From positions 1 to 17,660 of the forward strand of contig CAYZXT010000048.1 of assembly GCA_964482515.1 (NCBI GenBank): a stretch of DNA of 17,660 nt, in the 5' to 3' direction. The position numbers and the translations under genes were made by a program. How positions within the stretch are numbered: the stretch's first letter is position 1; every line of letters starts with the position of its first letter. The notes beneath the pieces were generated by a model, which was given only the letters and a program-made list of their open reading frames with translations, searched no databases and had not been told where the DNA came from. The DNA is from CAYZXT01 sp964482515 (GTDB taxonomy: Bacteria; Elusimicrobiota; Elusimicrobia; FEN-1173). Below are positions 1-5,287 of this stretch, piece by piece.

Positions 1-231
1 AACGTCGCGCCGGGATCCCTGCCGACGAACGTGATCGCCTCGAGCGTGGCGGCCAACGCCGTGGGATCCGCGCAGATCGCGGCGGGCGCGGTGGGGACCA
101 CGGACCTGGCGAACCTGGCCGTAACCTCCGACAAAACCGCGCCGGGATCCTTCCCCGGCATCGTGATCCAGTCTTCCAACGTCGCGCCGGGATCCCTGCC
201 GACGAACGTGATCGCCTCGAGCGTGGCGGCC
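1..231 (+). repeat. 177-bp in-frame tandem repeat of the fibre gene (copy 1)
   Basis: The sequence starting AACGTCGCGCCGGGATCC at base 1 starts again at base 178, giving a period of 177 bp (59 codons). The second unit follows the first to about base 231 and then diverges. Within each unit a shorter motif (GGATCC..., encoding Pro-Gly-Ser) also recurs. The same array is at 11793-12023, and a partial unit lies before the N gap at 11639-11692. Confidence 0.9.
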
Positions 232-834
232 AGCGCCGTGGGCGTGGCTCAAATGAACTTCACCGGGACGCCGGACGGCACCACGTTTGCCCGTGGCGAT
301 GGGACATGGGCCGCACCGAGCGGCGCGGCTGATAACCTGGGGAACCATACCGCCACGCAAAATTTGAACCTGGCCGGAAATCATGTGGTAGGGGTTTCAT
401 CCATGAACGCCGTCCGCTACTTCGACGCCAACGGTTACGCCGTCGCGAAGTCAACGCCGCTCCCTCTTTATTTTGTGGACATTTCCACGGACGTTTTCGC
501 GCAGGGGTACGCCTTCCCGATTGGACGCGCCCCGAAGGATGCGCCCTTGATTCTGGACGCCGTGGATCATAAATCCATCGCCTTCGGCGTGGCCGGATCA
601 ACAATCAATTATTCTCTCGAAATCCGGGCGGCGGGCGTGGCGGAAGATGCGACCGGCACGGCTATTTTCAACGGGACATATTCAAGCGCGACGGTGGCCG
701 GGATCCCGGTGACTTCTTTTGCCAACAACACGGCGGCGGCTGGAAACTTTATTTATTTCGTCCCGAAGTCCGGCGGTATTTCCGGCCTGACGCGGGGCAT
801 GAGGCTTTTACTTTATGGACATTCGACGCAGTAG
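1..834 (+). CDS. Repeat-containing fibre/spike protein, 3' part (copy 1, 5' truncated by contig start)
   Basis: The reading frame is open from base 1 (Asn-Val-Ala-Pro...) to the TAG at 832-834, so this is the C-terminal part of a gene whose 5' part lies at 11287-11692. The first 59 codons form one unit of a 177-bp tandem repeat rich in A, V, G and S (motifs APGSxPxxVI and AVGSAQIAAGAVGTTDLANL); a second, shorter unit starts at base 178. Such low-complexity A/G/V repeats are typical of trimeric phage fibre shafts. The repeats end in a TPDGTTFARGDGTW segment common at the shaft/tip border, followed by about 170 residues of mixed beta-type sequence that could be the receptor-binding tip. The last 20 bases overlap the next gene. 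Role as a virion fibre is inferred; no catalytic motif is visible. Confidence 0.75.
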   Translation, partial: NVAPGSLPTNVIASSVAANAVGSAQIAAGAVGTTDLANLAVTSDKTAPGSFPGIVIQSSNVAPGSLPTNVIASSVAASAVGVAQMNFTGTPDGTTFARGDGTWAAPSGAADNLGNHTATQNLNLAGNHVVGVSSMNAVRYFDANGYAVAKSTPLPLYFVDISTDVFAQGYAFPIGRAPKDAPLILDAVDHKSIAFGVAGSTINYSLEIRAAGVAEDATGTAIFNGTYSSATVAGIPVTSFANNTAAAGNFIYFVPKSGGISGLTRGMRLLLYGHSTQ

Positions 835-1576
835 TTTGATCGTGTTTTTCGTTCTGCTGATCGCCGGGGCTCTGCAAGCCGCGCCGGTGTCTGTCCAGAT
901 GATGATGCAACCGGCCAAGCCTGTGGCGGGCGGCGGTGGCGGCGGATCTGTGAAAACGTACATCCAGTCTAATCTGGCGCGGGTGGGCAGCGATTTAATT
1001 GAAACCGTGGCTCTGCCGTCGGATTCGACGGCGGGTAATATTATTTTCGTCGGAGGCTCTTGTTATAGGGCGGGCGGTTGCGGCCTGGTAACGCCAACGG
1101 ATGCGGATAATACCTACGTCCTGGTTTCAAGCCGGACAATAGGCGCTCCCTCTGCCGTTTACCTGTGGCGGGCGCAAAACGTGGCCGGCGGCCCGGTCAA
1201 TGTGAGCGTTTACTCGGACGCGGGCGGGACGAGCATTTCCCTTGCTATCGCGGAATATTCCGGGGCTTCAACAACCAATCCGATAGTCCAGGCCGCCAAC
1301 GCGGTGGGATCAAACAATTCGCCCACCACCGGGAACGTGACGACCACGGCGGCGGATCAGATGTTGATCGGCGTGGTCGCGCACATTGGATCAACGATTG
1401 CGATCAACGCGGGGACGAGTTTTACGATCCGTCAGGAGGAGGAATCCGATTCGTTTATGCCCATCGCGCTGGAGGACCGGGGATCCGGCGGCGGGCTTGC
1501 CGCCGGGACTTACCCGATCAACTTCGGCCTGGGGTCTTCGGCTTCCTGGGGCATCGTGGGGGGCGTCATTCAATGA
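815..1576 (+). CDS. Secreted beta-rich surface protein (copy 1)
   Basis: 253 aa. Residues 1-22 are a clear Sec signal peptide: D-I-R-R n-region, a hydrophobic core SLIVFFVLLIAGAL and an AxA-like cleavage site before APVSVQ. A Gly-rich linker (about 38-45) precedes a domain with the pattern of a secreted beta-sandwich: TAGNIIFVGG, YVLVSS, VYLWRAQNVAGGPVNVSVYS, SLAIAEYSGASTTNPI, GNVTTTAADQMLIGVV. Similar domains are frequent in bacterial adhesins and in phage receptor-binding proteins; I know no specific family name. The start overlaps the fibre gene by 20 bp, suggesting translational coupling. I infer a virion spike or tip protein, or an exported adhesin. Export by Sec is odd for an icosahedral phage protein (see findings). 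Confidence 0.8.
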   Translation: MDIRRSSLIVFFVLLIAGALQAAPVSVQMMMQPAKPVAGGGGGGSVKTYIQSNLARVGSDLIETVALPSDSTAGNIIFVGGSCYRAGGCGLVTPTDADNTYVLVSSRTIGAPSAVYLWRAQNVAGGPVNVSVYSDAGGTSISLAIAEYSGASTTNPIVQAANAVGSNNSPTTGNVTTTAADQMLIGVVAHIGSTIAINAGTSFTIRQEEESDSFMPIALEDRGSGGGLAAGTYPINFGLGSSASWGIVGGVIQ

Positions 1577-1585
1577 GGGGGATCA

Positions 1586-1723
1586 ATGGATAAGGAAACG
1601 CTGGTTTTACTGGTCAACGTGGTGACGATGGTTTTCGTGGCGGTGCTCGGGTTTTTCGTGCGCGACATTCAGGCCCGGCTGATGCGCGTGGAGGATCTGT
1701 TCATGAAGGTTCCGGGCAAGTAA
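1586..1723 (+). CDS. Small single-span membrane protein (copy 1)
   Basis: 45 aa. A GAGGGGG ribosome site lies 5 bases before the ATG. Residues 5-25 (TLVLLVNVVTMVFVAVLGFFV) form one transmembrane helix, followed by a charged tail with the pattern of a short amphipathic helix (RDIQARLMRVEDLFMKV). The stop and the next start overlap as TAATG. The position immediately before the holin-like gene and the M23 endopeptidase suggests part of the lysis cassette, for example a second holin-type or spanin-type protein, or alternatively one of the small virion membrane proteins. No family is recognisable at this length. Confidence 0.65.
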   Translation: MDKETLVLLVNVVTMVFVAVLGFFVRDIQARLMRVEDLFMKVPGK

Positions 1724-2076
1724 TGGGCCACTATGGTCGCAAGGTCCGCATGGTGGAAGTGGTGCCGGAAATTAATTGCGACGGGTGCGGCTCTCCTGTG
1801 CCGGAAGGCGCGGATCTCTATTGTCTTGAATGCTACGGCAAAACGTCGATGATGCGGGAAGAAAATAAAACGGAGGTGATGGTCATGGAAGGAAAGAAAT
1901 GGTACCAGTCGGGCACATTTTGGGGGGCCGTGGGGAAGGTCCTCGCGGGCGTGGCTCTCGCCATAAACGGCTATCAGGAAGGGGATCAGACGAAGATCAC
2001 GGCGGGCCTTTACGCTGTGTTTTCCGGCTGGACGTCCTGGCGGCAGCGCGTGGGCCAAGGGGTCCCGGTCGCATGA
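1723..2076 (+). CDS. Zinc-ribbon protein with holin-like C-terminal half; probable internal start at 1885 (copy 1)
   Basis: 117 aa from the ATG overlapping the previous stop. Residues about 19-38 hold two CxxC pairs (CDGCG...CLEC), a zinc ribbon. Residues about 55-117 read as an independent small membrane protein: KKWYQSGTFWGAVGKVLAGVALAI..., a pattern common in short phage holins (charged start, SGTFWG, one or two hydrophobic helices, charged end). A near-perfect Shine-Dalgarno, GGAGGTGAT at 1872-1880, stands 8 bases before an in-frame ATG at 1885, while the upstream start has none. The main product may therefore be the 63-aa 1885-2076 protein, with the long form as a second product. The next gene, a murein endopeptidase, overlaps as ATGA, which supports a lysis role. 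Holin assignment is inference. Confidence 0.65.
   Translation: MGHYGRKVRMVEVVPEINCDGCGSPVPEGADLYCLECYGKTSMMREENKTEVMVMEGKKWYQSGTFWGAVGKVLAGVALAINGYQEGDQTKITAGLYAVFSGWTSWRQRVGQGVPVA
1872..1880 (+). promoter_or_regulatory. Strong internal Shine-Dalgarno in the zinc-ribbon/holin gene
   Basis: GGAGGTGAT is nine bases complementary to the 3' end of bacterial 16S rRNA and is the best such site in the window. ATG codons follow in frame at 1879 (overlapping) and 1885 (8 bases from GGAGG). It implies separate translation of the 63-aa C-terminal, holin-like part. Confidence 0.7.
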
Positions 2077-2570
2077 TCCTCTATTCCGTTCCCGTCACCG
2101 GCGGCAGGGTCACATCTCCCTACGGCCCGCGCGTCCATCCTGTGGACAAAGTTCAATCCTTTCATCATGGGATCGATATCGCGGCGGAAGTGGGGACTGT
2201 GATCCTGAACGCTCGGGAGGGGACGATCAAGGAAGTCGGCTACAACACCGTCCGGGGGAATTTCATCATCATCCAGCACGACGACGGACATGAATCCCAC
2301 TACTGGCACATGGACACCATCTTCCAGCGTAAAATCGGCCTGCGCGTCCCGGTGCGCCTGGCGCTCGGCACCGTGGGGAAAACCGGGAAGGTCACCGGCC
2401 CGCACGTCCATTTTGAGGTCCGGGATTCTTCCGGCAAATCCGTGGATCCTGGGGACCTCTACGGCCTGGTCACGCCGAAGGCCGGGACCGAAGTCAAAAA
2501 TTTTCCGCTGGCCCTGATCGCCGTGGCCCTTGTCGGGCTGATGTTTCTGGCGCGCGGCCGCATTTTATAA
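2073..2570 (+). CDS. M23 (LytM-type) murein endopeptidase with C-terminal membrane anchor (copy 1)
   Basis: 165 aa, ATG overlapping the previous stop (ATGA). The peptidase M23 domain fills residues about 10-130. Its zinc ligands are visible: H and D in HHGIDIAA, and the final H of HVHFE; a conserved SHYWHMD motif lies between them. It also has the usual N-terminal GGRVTSPYGPRVHP. M23 enzymes are zinc metallopeptidases that cut peptide cross-links of murein. Residues about 143-165 (FPLALIAVALVGLMFLARGRIL) form a C-terminal transmembrane anchor, unusual for a soluble endolysin. It could hold the enzyme in the inner membrane until lysis, or in the virion membrane as an entry enzyme, as known in membrane-containing phages. 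There is no signal peptide. Confidence 0.9.
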   Translation: MILYSVPVTGGRVTSPYGPRVHPVDKVQSFHHGIDIAAEVGTVILNAREGTIKEVGYNTVRGNFIIIQHDDGHESHYWHMDTIFQRKIGLRVPVRLALGTVGKTGKVTGPHVHFEVRDSSGKSVDPGDLYGLVTPKAGTEVKNFPLALIAVALVGLMFLARGRIL

Positions 2571-2584
2571 AGGGGTGAAAGATC

Positions 2585-3247
2585 ATGGGACTAAAAAAAG
2601 CTTTTAAGAAAGTGACCAAATCGGTGGGCCAAGTGGCGAAGGTGGCCGCCACGCCGTTTACGGTTGCAACGGCGTCCGCCGCCAACGCGGTCGGGCTTCG
2701 CGGTGTGGCAAATCGGATCATCGACAAAACCGCGCCGGTGAAATCCGCCAACGCCAAACGGTCCTGGATGCAAGCCGCGCGGGTCGGCGGCTACACGCTG
2801 GACGCCGCGGCGCTGGCGTTTGTCGCCCCGGCAGCGGTCCACGGCCTGGGCGCCGCGAAAACCGGGCTGGCCGGGCTCGGGAAGTCAACCCTGTTTTCGA
2901 AGGGCCTTTCCTTCGCCAAAAACTCGAACCTTCTTTCCTTCCTGAAAAAGGGGGGCGGCGGCGATGGGTCCGCGTCCCCGGATATGACGGACCTGGGGAA
3001 CCTGGATCTGCCATCCGATTTTTTCGGATCCGATATTTTGCAGCGGTTCCGGGGCGCGGGGCAAGACGGCATCGATTCGAACGTCCCGATGGGCGGATCC
3101 GGCGCGGACCGTGTGGAGATCCGCACGGAACCGGCCCAAGAACCCACGATCATCCAAACGGGTGACGCGGGCGGATCCAACACCACTCTGATCATCGCCC
3201 TGGCCGCCGCCGGGATCGGTGCCATGCTGTTAATGAAAAGGAGATAA
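2585..3247 (+). CDS. Membrane-associated probable virion protein (copy 1)
   Basis: 220 aa, with GGGGTGA upstream of the ATG. Residues 1-35 are a Lys-rich amphipathic stretch (GLKKAFKKVTKSVGQVAKVA), followed by Ala/Gly-rich segments of moderate hydrophobicity (about 70-105), a glycine run (about 122-126), an acidic middle and a C-terminal transmembrane helix (TTLIIALAAAGIGAMLLMKRR). This layout resembles the small capsid-associated membrane and penetration proteins of icosahedral membrane phages, and it parallels the shorter product at 9980. No enzymatic motif is seen. I infer a structural protein of the internal membrane. Confidence 0.65.
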   Translation: MGLKKAFKKVTKSVGQVAKVAATPFTVATASAANAVGLRGVANRIIDKTAPVKSANAKRSWMQAARVGGYTLDAAALAFVAPAAVHGLGAAKTGLAGLGKSTLFSKGLSFAKNSNLLSFLKKGGGGDGSASPDMTDLGNLDLPSDFFGSDILQRFRGAGQDGIDSNVPMGGSGADRVEIRTEPAQEPTIIQTGDAGGSNTTLIIALAAAGIGAMLLMKRR

Positions 3248-3252
3248 TTCCC

Positions 3253-3468
3253 ATGTCTAAACAGAACGCATCCAGCGCCAAGGAAACGCCCCAAACAGCC
3301 CCGGAAATCCCCGCCGAGGGGGAAGACAAGGCTTCAACCCCGAAACTCTCGGAAGACGTGATTGCGGCCTATCACGATATCGCTTCCACCTTCCAGGAAT
3401 TGACCAAGCGGGTGATCAAAACGGAAGAACGCTGCGCCGCGCTCGAAGCTAAAGCGCACGTCCACTAG
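3253..3468 (+). CDS. Small coiled-coil protein (copy 1)
   Basis: 71 aa, with an AGGAGA ribosome site 6-11 bases before the ATG. The N-terminal half is polar and Pro/Glu-rich (probably disordered). Residues about 32-67 (LSEDVIAAYHDIASTFQELTKRVIKTEERCAALEAKA) have heptad spacing and should form one coiled coil. It is the last gene before a strong terminator hairpin at 3486-3524, so it closes the structural/lysis operon. Function unknown; a virion assembly or accessory role is possible. Confidence 0.65.
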   Translation: MSKQNASSAKETPQTAPEIPAEGEDKASTPKLSEDVIAAYHDIASTFQELTKRVIKTEERCAALEAKAHVH

Positions 3469-3485
3469 CGGTCCAGCGCGAAGGA

Positions 3486-3524
3486 ACGGCCCGGCGACCG
3501 TGGGGGCCGCCGGGCCGTCCTCTT
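3486..3524 (+). terminator. Intrinsic terminator closing the structural operon (copy 1)
   Basis: A perfect 11-bp stem (3486-3496 ACGGCCCGGCG with 3508-3518 CGCCGGGCCGT) with an 11-base loop is followed by CCTCTTTT. The HU-like gene starts only 6 bases after the T-run, so its expression needs read-through or another promoter. Confidence 0.8.
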
Positions 3525-3529
3525 TTCCC

Positions 3530-3799
3530 ATGAAATTCGGAACCTTGATCGCCTATCTTTCGGAACGCAACGATCTGCCGCGCTACCAGATCGCGCGGAT
3601 CCTTAAAAGCGTGGTCCGCACGATCCGCAACGAAGTCCAGGCCGGATCATCCATCACCTTCCGGGGCCTGGGCACCTTCCGGGCCAAACAGCGCGGATCC
3701 CGGATCGTCCAGAACTTCCAGGGCCAGCGGGTCGCCACGCGGCCACGGCGCAAGGTGTCCTTCCTCCCCTCAAAGTCACTGAAAAAACTGTTGACATAA
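3530..3799 (+). CDS. HU/IHF-family DNA-binding protein (copy 1)
   Basis: 89 aa, close to the usual 90-95 of the family. The N-terminal helical part (MKFGTLIAYLSERNDL...KSVVRTIRNEVQAG) leads into the family signature SITFRGLGTFRAKQR, then a short arm and SFLPSKSLKKLL at the end, matching the HU pattern GFGTF...FKxGKxLK. HU/IHF proteins bend double-stranded DNA. In this phage it could help at the rolling-circle origin, Xer recombination or genome condensation. No Shine-Dalgarno is visible before the ATG, which lies immediately behind a terminator. A consensus promoter overlaps the end of the gene (TTGACA at 3791-3796, stop TAA at 3797-3799). Confidence 0.85.
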   Translation: MKFGTLIAYLSERNDLPRYQIARILKSVVRTIRNEVQAGSSITFRGLGTFRAKQRGSRIVQNFQGQRVATRPRRKVSFLPSKSLKKLLT

Positions 3800-3818
3800 A
3801 TCTCGCGGGGTGTATAAT
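3791..3818 (+). promoter_or_regulatory. Consensus sigma-70 promoter of the structured RNA (copy 1)
   Basis: TTGACA (3791-3796), a 16-bp spacer and TATAAT (3813-3818) are a perfect match in both hexamers, the best promoter seen in the window. A start site near 3825 is expected. There is no convincing open reading frame behind it. Confidence 0.85.
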
Positions 3819-3824
3819 GAAATC

Positions 3825-4033
3825 ACTCGTAAGGCAAGCTATTCCAGGGGGAGCATCTTGCAAAACAAACCTACCAGTTAACCTTTCTATCGATTTCAGC
3901 ACGGAGCCGGTGTCCCCCGGTGCCTTACGAGGCCGTGCTGAAAACTTGAGCGCTGGACCGCTCACATCCCCAAGTGATGCAAAACCTTGCCAGAATCCAG
4001 GGTGTCAAAGCCCCGGATTCTCGGAGTTTTTTT
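3825..4033 (+). ncRNA. Structured non-coding RNA beside the attachment site (copy 1)
   Basis: This is about 200 nt from a perfect promoter to an intrinsic terminator, with no supported coding region. Pairings visible by eye: P1, GGCAAG 3833-3838 with CTTGCC 3986-3991; P2, GCATC/TTG 3853-3860 with CAA/GATGC 3971-3980 (2-nt bulge); P3, an 11-bp stem 3894-3904 with 3933-3943, topped by two small hairpins (CCGG 3907-3910 with 3917-3920; CCT/AGG closing a TACG loop 3923-3932); P4, TGAGCG 3947-3952 with CGCTCA 3959-3964. Together they form a closed multi-branched fold. I do not recognise it as 6S, tmRNA, RNase P RNA or a known riboswitch. It could act in trans, or as a folded element of single-stranded phage DNA. 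Confidence 0.65.
3992..4033 (+). terminator. Terminator of the structured RNA (copy 1)
   Basis: A 7-bp stem (AGAATCC 3992-3998 with GGATTCT 4015-4021), with GGG/CCC possible inside, is followed by CGGAG and seven T (4027-4033). The last T is also the first base of the XerC arm, so the RNA ends where the attachment site begins. Confidence 0.6.
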
Positions 4034-4060
4034 CTTCCGATAACATATACAAAATCAACG
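4033..4060. other. attP: Phage attachment site attP: dif-like, XerC arm only
   Basis: The XerC arm TCTTCCGATAA (4033-4043) and centre CATATA (4044-4049) are the same as at the chromosome junction. The next 11 bases, CAAAATCAACG (4050-4060), match the XerD arm TTATGTTAAAT at only about 4 positions. A phage site with a good XerC arm and a poor XerD arm is known from Xer-using phages of Vibrio cholerae. Here it sits between phage sequences on both sides, so this copy is an unoccupied attP (circle) or a phage-phage junction of a tandem array. Confidence 0.85.
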
Positions 4061-4255
4061 GTTTTCGGAGAATCACCGACGGAATATCAAGCATTTTCCG
4101 ATGTAAAGTTACAACCCGTTTAAAAGCAGCAATCCCCCAAAATTTACCCAAACTTCACAAATTACACAGATTATCTTCAGGGTCCACATGGGACAATTCC
4201 CCTAGCCGGAATGCGCTGGCGGGGGAATTCAAGGTCATTACATGGGGGTGGGGCA
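4061..4255. other. Non-coding segment with hairpins upstream of the Cys-rich gene
   Basis: No supported gene. It holds GAGAATC (4068-4074), complementary to GATTCTC (4016-4022) across attP; a second CTTGATAT on the - strand (4084-4091); a small hairpin (GTCC/GGAC around 4182-4194); and a strong hairpin at 4195-4229 (AATTCCCC with GGGGAATT, plus inner GCC/GGC). These could be operators, a single-strand origin or packaging signals. No clear promoter for the 4256 gene is visible, only weak AT-rich candidates near 4143-4175. Confidence 0.5.
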
Positions 4256-4636
4256 ATGGACTGCAAACTGTGTTTGAGAGTGAATATCCGACGGCCCGGG
4301 GGAACTATCGGGCTTTGTTTGAAGCATCAAAAGAAGCGCTGTCGGATCTGCGGGAAACCATCGGCGGGGGAAGAATACTGTGCCGCGTGTGAACACGGCG
4401 CGGACGTCGCCAGATGGTCGGCGCGGGCCAATCTCCGGGTTCACTCCCCGGACGCCGCTTATAACGATCTCGCTATGCGGCGGGAAAAGCTCGCTCAAGC
4501 GAAGTTCCATGAGCACGAAGCCGTCGAGATCGTCTTCCGGGCGCGTGTCCTGGCCCTGGAAGCTCTCTACGGCGAAAGCGCTGATGGAGATCGGACGGAT
4601 TTTAACCAAGAGGAACACACAAAAAAAGCCGCGTAG
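4256..4636 (+). CDS. Small Cys-rich (zinc-binding) protein
   Basis: 126 aa from the ATG at 4256, preceded by a GGGGGTGGGG tract. The N-terminal third carries Cys/His pairs that should bind zinc: CKLC (3-6), C..H (about 21-24), CRICG (29-33) and CAACEHG (43-49). The rest is helical and charged (RREKLAQAKFHEHEAVEIVFRARVLALEALYG). It stands alone between the attP region and a terminator (4660-4700), behind a hairpin-rich leader, which is a typical place for a regulator. It is the only candidate in the phage for a transcription regulator, but no HTH is seen and function is unknown. Confidence 0.7.
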   Translation: MDCKLCLRVNIRRPGGTIGLCLKHQKKRCRICGKPSAGEEYCAACEHGADVARWSARANLRVHSPDAAYNDLAMRREKLAQAKFHEHEAVEIVFRARVLALEALYGESADGDRTDFNQEEHTKKAA

Positions 4637-4659
4637 CATAGCGGGAAACAAGGCAACGA

Positions 4660-4700
4660 AGGGCGGCCCTCGGAGGACAGGGGGCCGCCCTCTTTTTATT
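4660..4700 (+). terminator. Intrinsic terminator after the Cys-rich gene
   Basis: A 10-bp stem (AGGGCGGCCC 4660-4669 with GGGCCGCCCT 4682-4691) is followed by CTTTTTATTT. It separates the single Cys-rich gene from the replication operon. Confidence 0.85.
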
Positions 4701-4726
4701 TCAATCGAATGAAGGGGGAAAAAATC

Positions 4727-5074
4727 ATGACGTTCATAGAAATGATGGTGATGGGGTTCCTGATCGGCGGGACGGATTGGATGTTTTGCCGGGCGCTCGG
4801 CCTGGGGGATTTCTGGTCGCTGATGGTGGGGGCCGGTGGGTTCTTCGCCGGGATGTGCATCTATACGATCCTCCAAGCAATGGCGAACCGCCGATATCGC
4901 CGCCGCCGGGCGGAACCGCTGCTGTTCCTGGCCGCCCTGGTCGCGCTCTGCTTCTCCGGGTGTGTGTCCGTCCAGACCATCCAGCTCACCAACGAATCTG
5001 GGCGCGTCCTGATCACAACAAACGCCTGGCCGCCGCCGTCGCCTAATAATGAGTGGATCGAGGACCGGCGATGA
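4727..5074 (+). CDS. Small membrane protein; C-terminal half looks like a separate lipoprotein (internal start 4880)
   Basis: 115 aa. The ATG at 4727 is chosen because GGGGGA precedes it by 8 bases; the in-frame ATG at 4709 has no ribosome site. Residues 1-50 contain two hydrophobic helices (MTFIEMMVMGFLIGG and DFWSLMVGAGGFFAGMCIYTIL). From residue 52 (ATG 4880) the sequence reads as a complete lipoprotein precursor: basic MANRRYRRRR, hydrophobic LLFLAALVALCF, lipobox-like FSGC, then a short polar part. One reading is a three-helix membrane protein; another is two products from one frame. The gene overlaps the next as ATGA. No family is recognised. An outer-membrane spanin-like lipoprotein would fit, but it lies far from the M23 gene. 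Confidence 0.65.
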   Translation: MTFIEMMVMGFLIGGTDWMFCRALGLGDFWSLMVGAGGFFAGMCIYTILQAMANRRYRRRRAEPLLFLAALVALCFSGCVSVQTIQLTNESGRVLITTNAWPPPSPNNEWIEDRR

Positions 5075-5286
5075 CACGTTGCGAGGATTATCCATGCTGC
5101 GGACACGGCCCATCACCCTTAGGGGATGGTGGCGGCTGTCCTGATCAGCGCGGCCGCTTTTGTTGTGTCCTTTGTGGCCGTAGGATGAAGCGCGGGAGTG
5201 GATCCGCTATTTGTTCAGGGTGTCGCCGTCGCCGCTCCCGGCAGGCAGAAAACGATTTAACAGGCCAAGACGCGGAACGGGTGTAA
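5071..5286 (+). CDS. Small Cys-rich protein (double zinc-ribbon type)
   Basis: 71 aa, start overlapping the previous stop (ATGA). Cysteines fall in the pattern CEDYPCCGHG...GGGCPD...FCCVLCG...AICSGCRRRR, enough for two zinc sites, with a basic stretch after the last pair that could touch nucleic acid. Short proteins of this DYPCCGHG type occur in small phages and ultra-small genomes without known function. It lies one base upstream of rep, so a helper role in replication is possible but only inferred from position. Confidence 0.7.
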   Translation: MTRCEDYPCCGHGPSPLGDGGGCPDQRGRFCCVLCGRRMKRGSGSAICSGCRRRRSRQAENDLTGQDAERV

Positions 5287-5287
5287 A

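Larger units (their letters stand above)
1..4049. repeat. 4049-bp direct repeat, copy 1 (phage DNA left of its Xer attachment core)
   Basis: This segment matches 11793-15841 with a constant offset of 11792, and every encoded protein is identical in both copies. The match stops after the CATATA centre of a dif-like site: base 4050 is C here and T at 15842. The left limit is simply the contig start, not a biological border. The best explanation is that copy 1 comes from a phage circle or tandem prophage (phage-phage junction) and copy 2 from the phage-chromosome junction. Confidence 0.95.

Noticed and set aside
1..231. CRISPR-like array
   Set aside because: The repeat is 177 bp, in frame and contiguous without spacers; it encodes fibre shaft units.
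4084..4091. Second CTTGATAT (on the - strand) as the main origin
   Set aside because: It lacks the adjacent perfect inverted repeat and lies outside rep; an 8-mer can occur by chance at this length. Kept only as a weak alternative or complementary-strand site.
3817..4392. 191-aa + frame running through the structured RNA, attP and into the Cys-rich gene
   Set aside because: It crosses the terminator and the attachment core, has no ribosome site, and in the prophage copy (15609-15878) it changes sequence at the dif junction.
4238..5116. Long - strand reading frame (292 aa)
   Set aside because: It covers the Cys-rich and membrane-protein genes in antisense, contains no recognisable domain and is a by-product of high GC; the + strand genes have ribosome sites and coupled starts.
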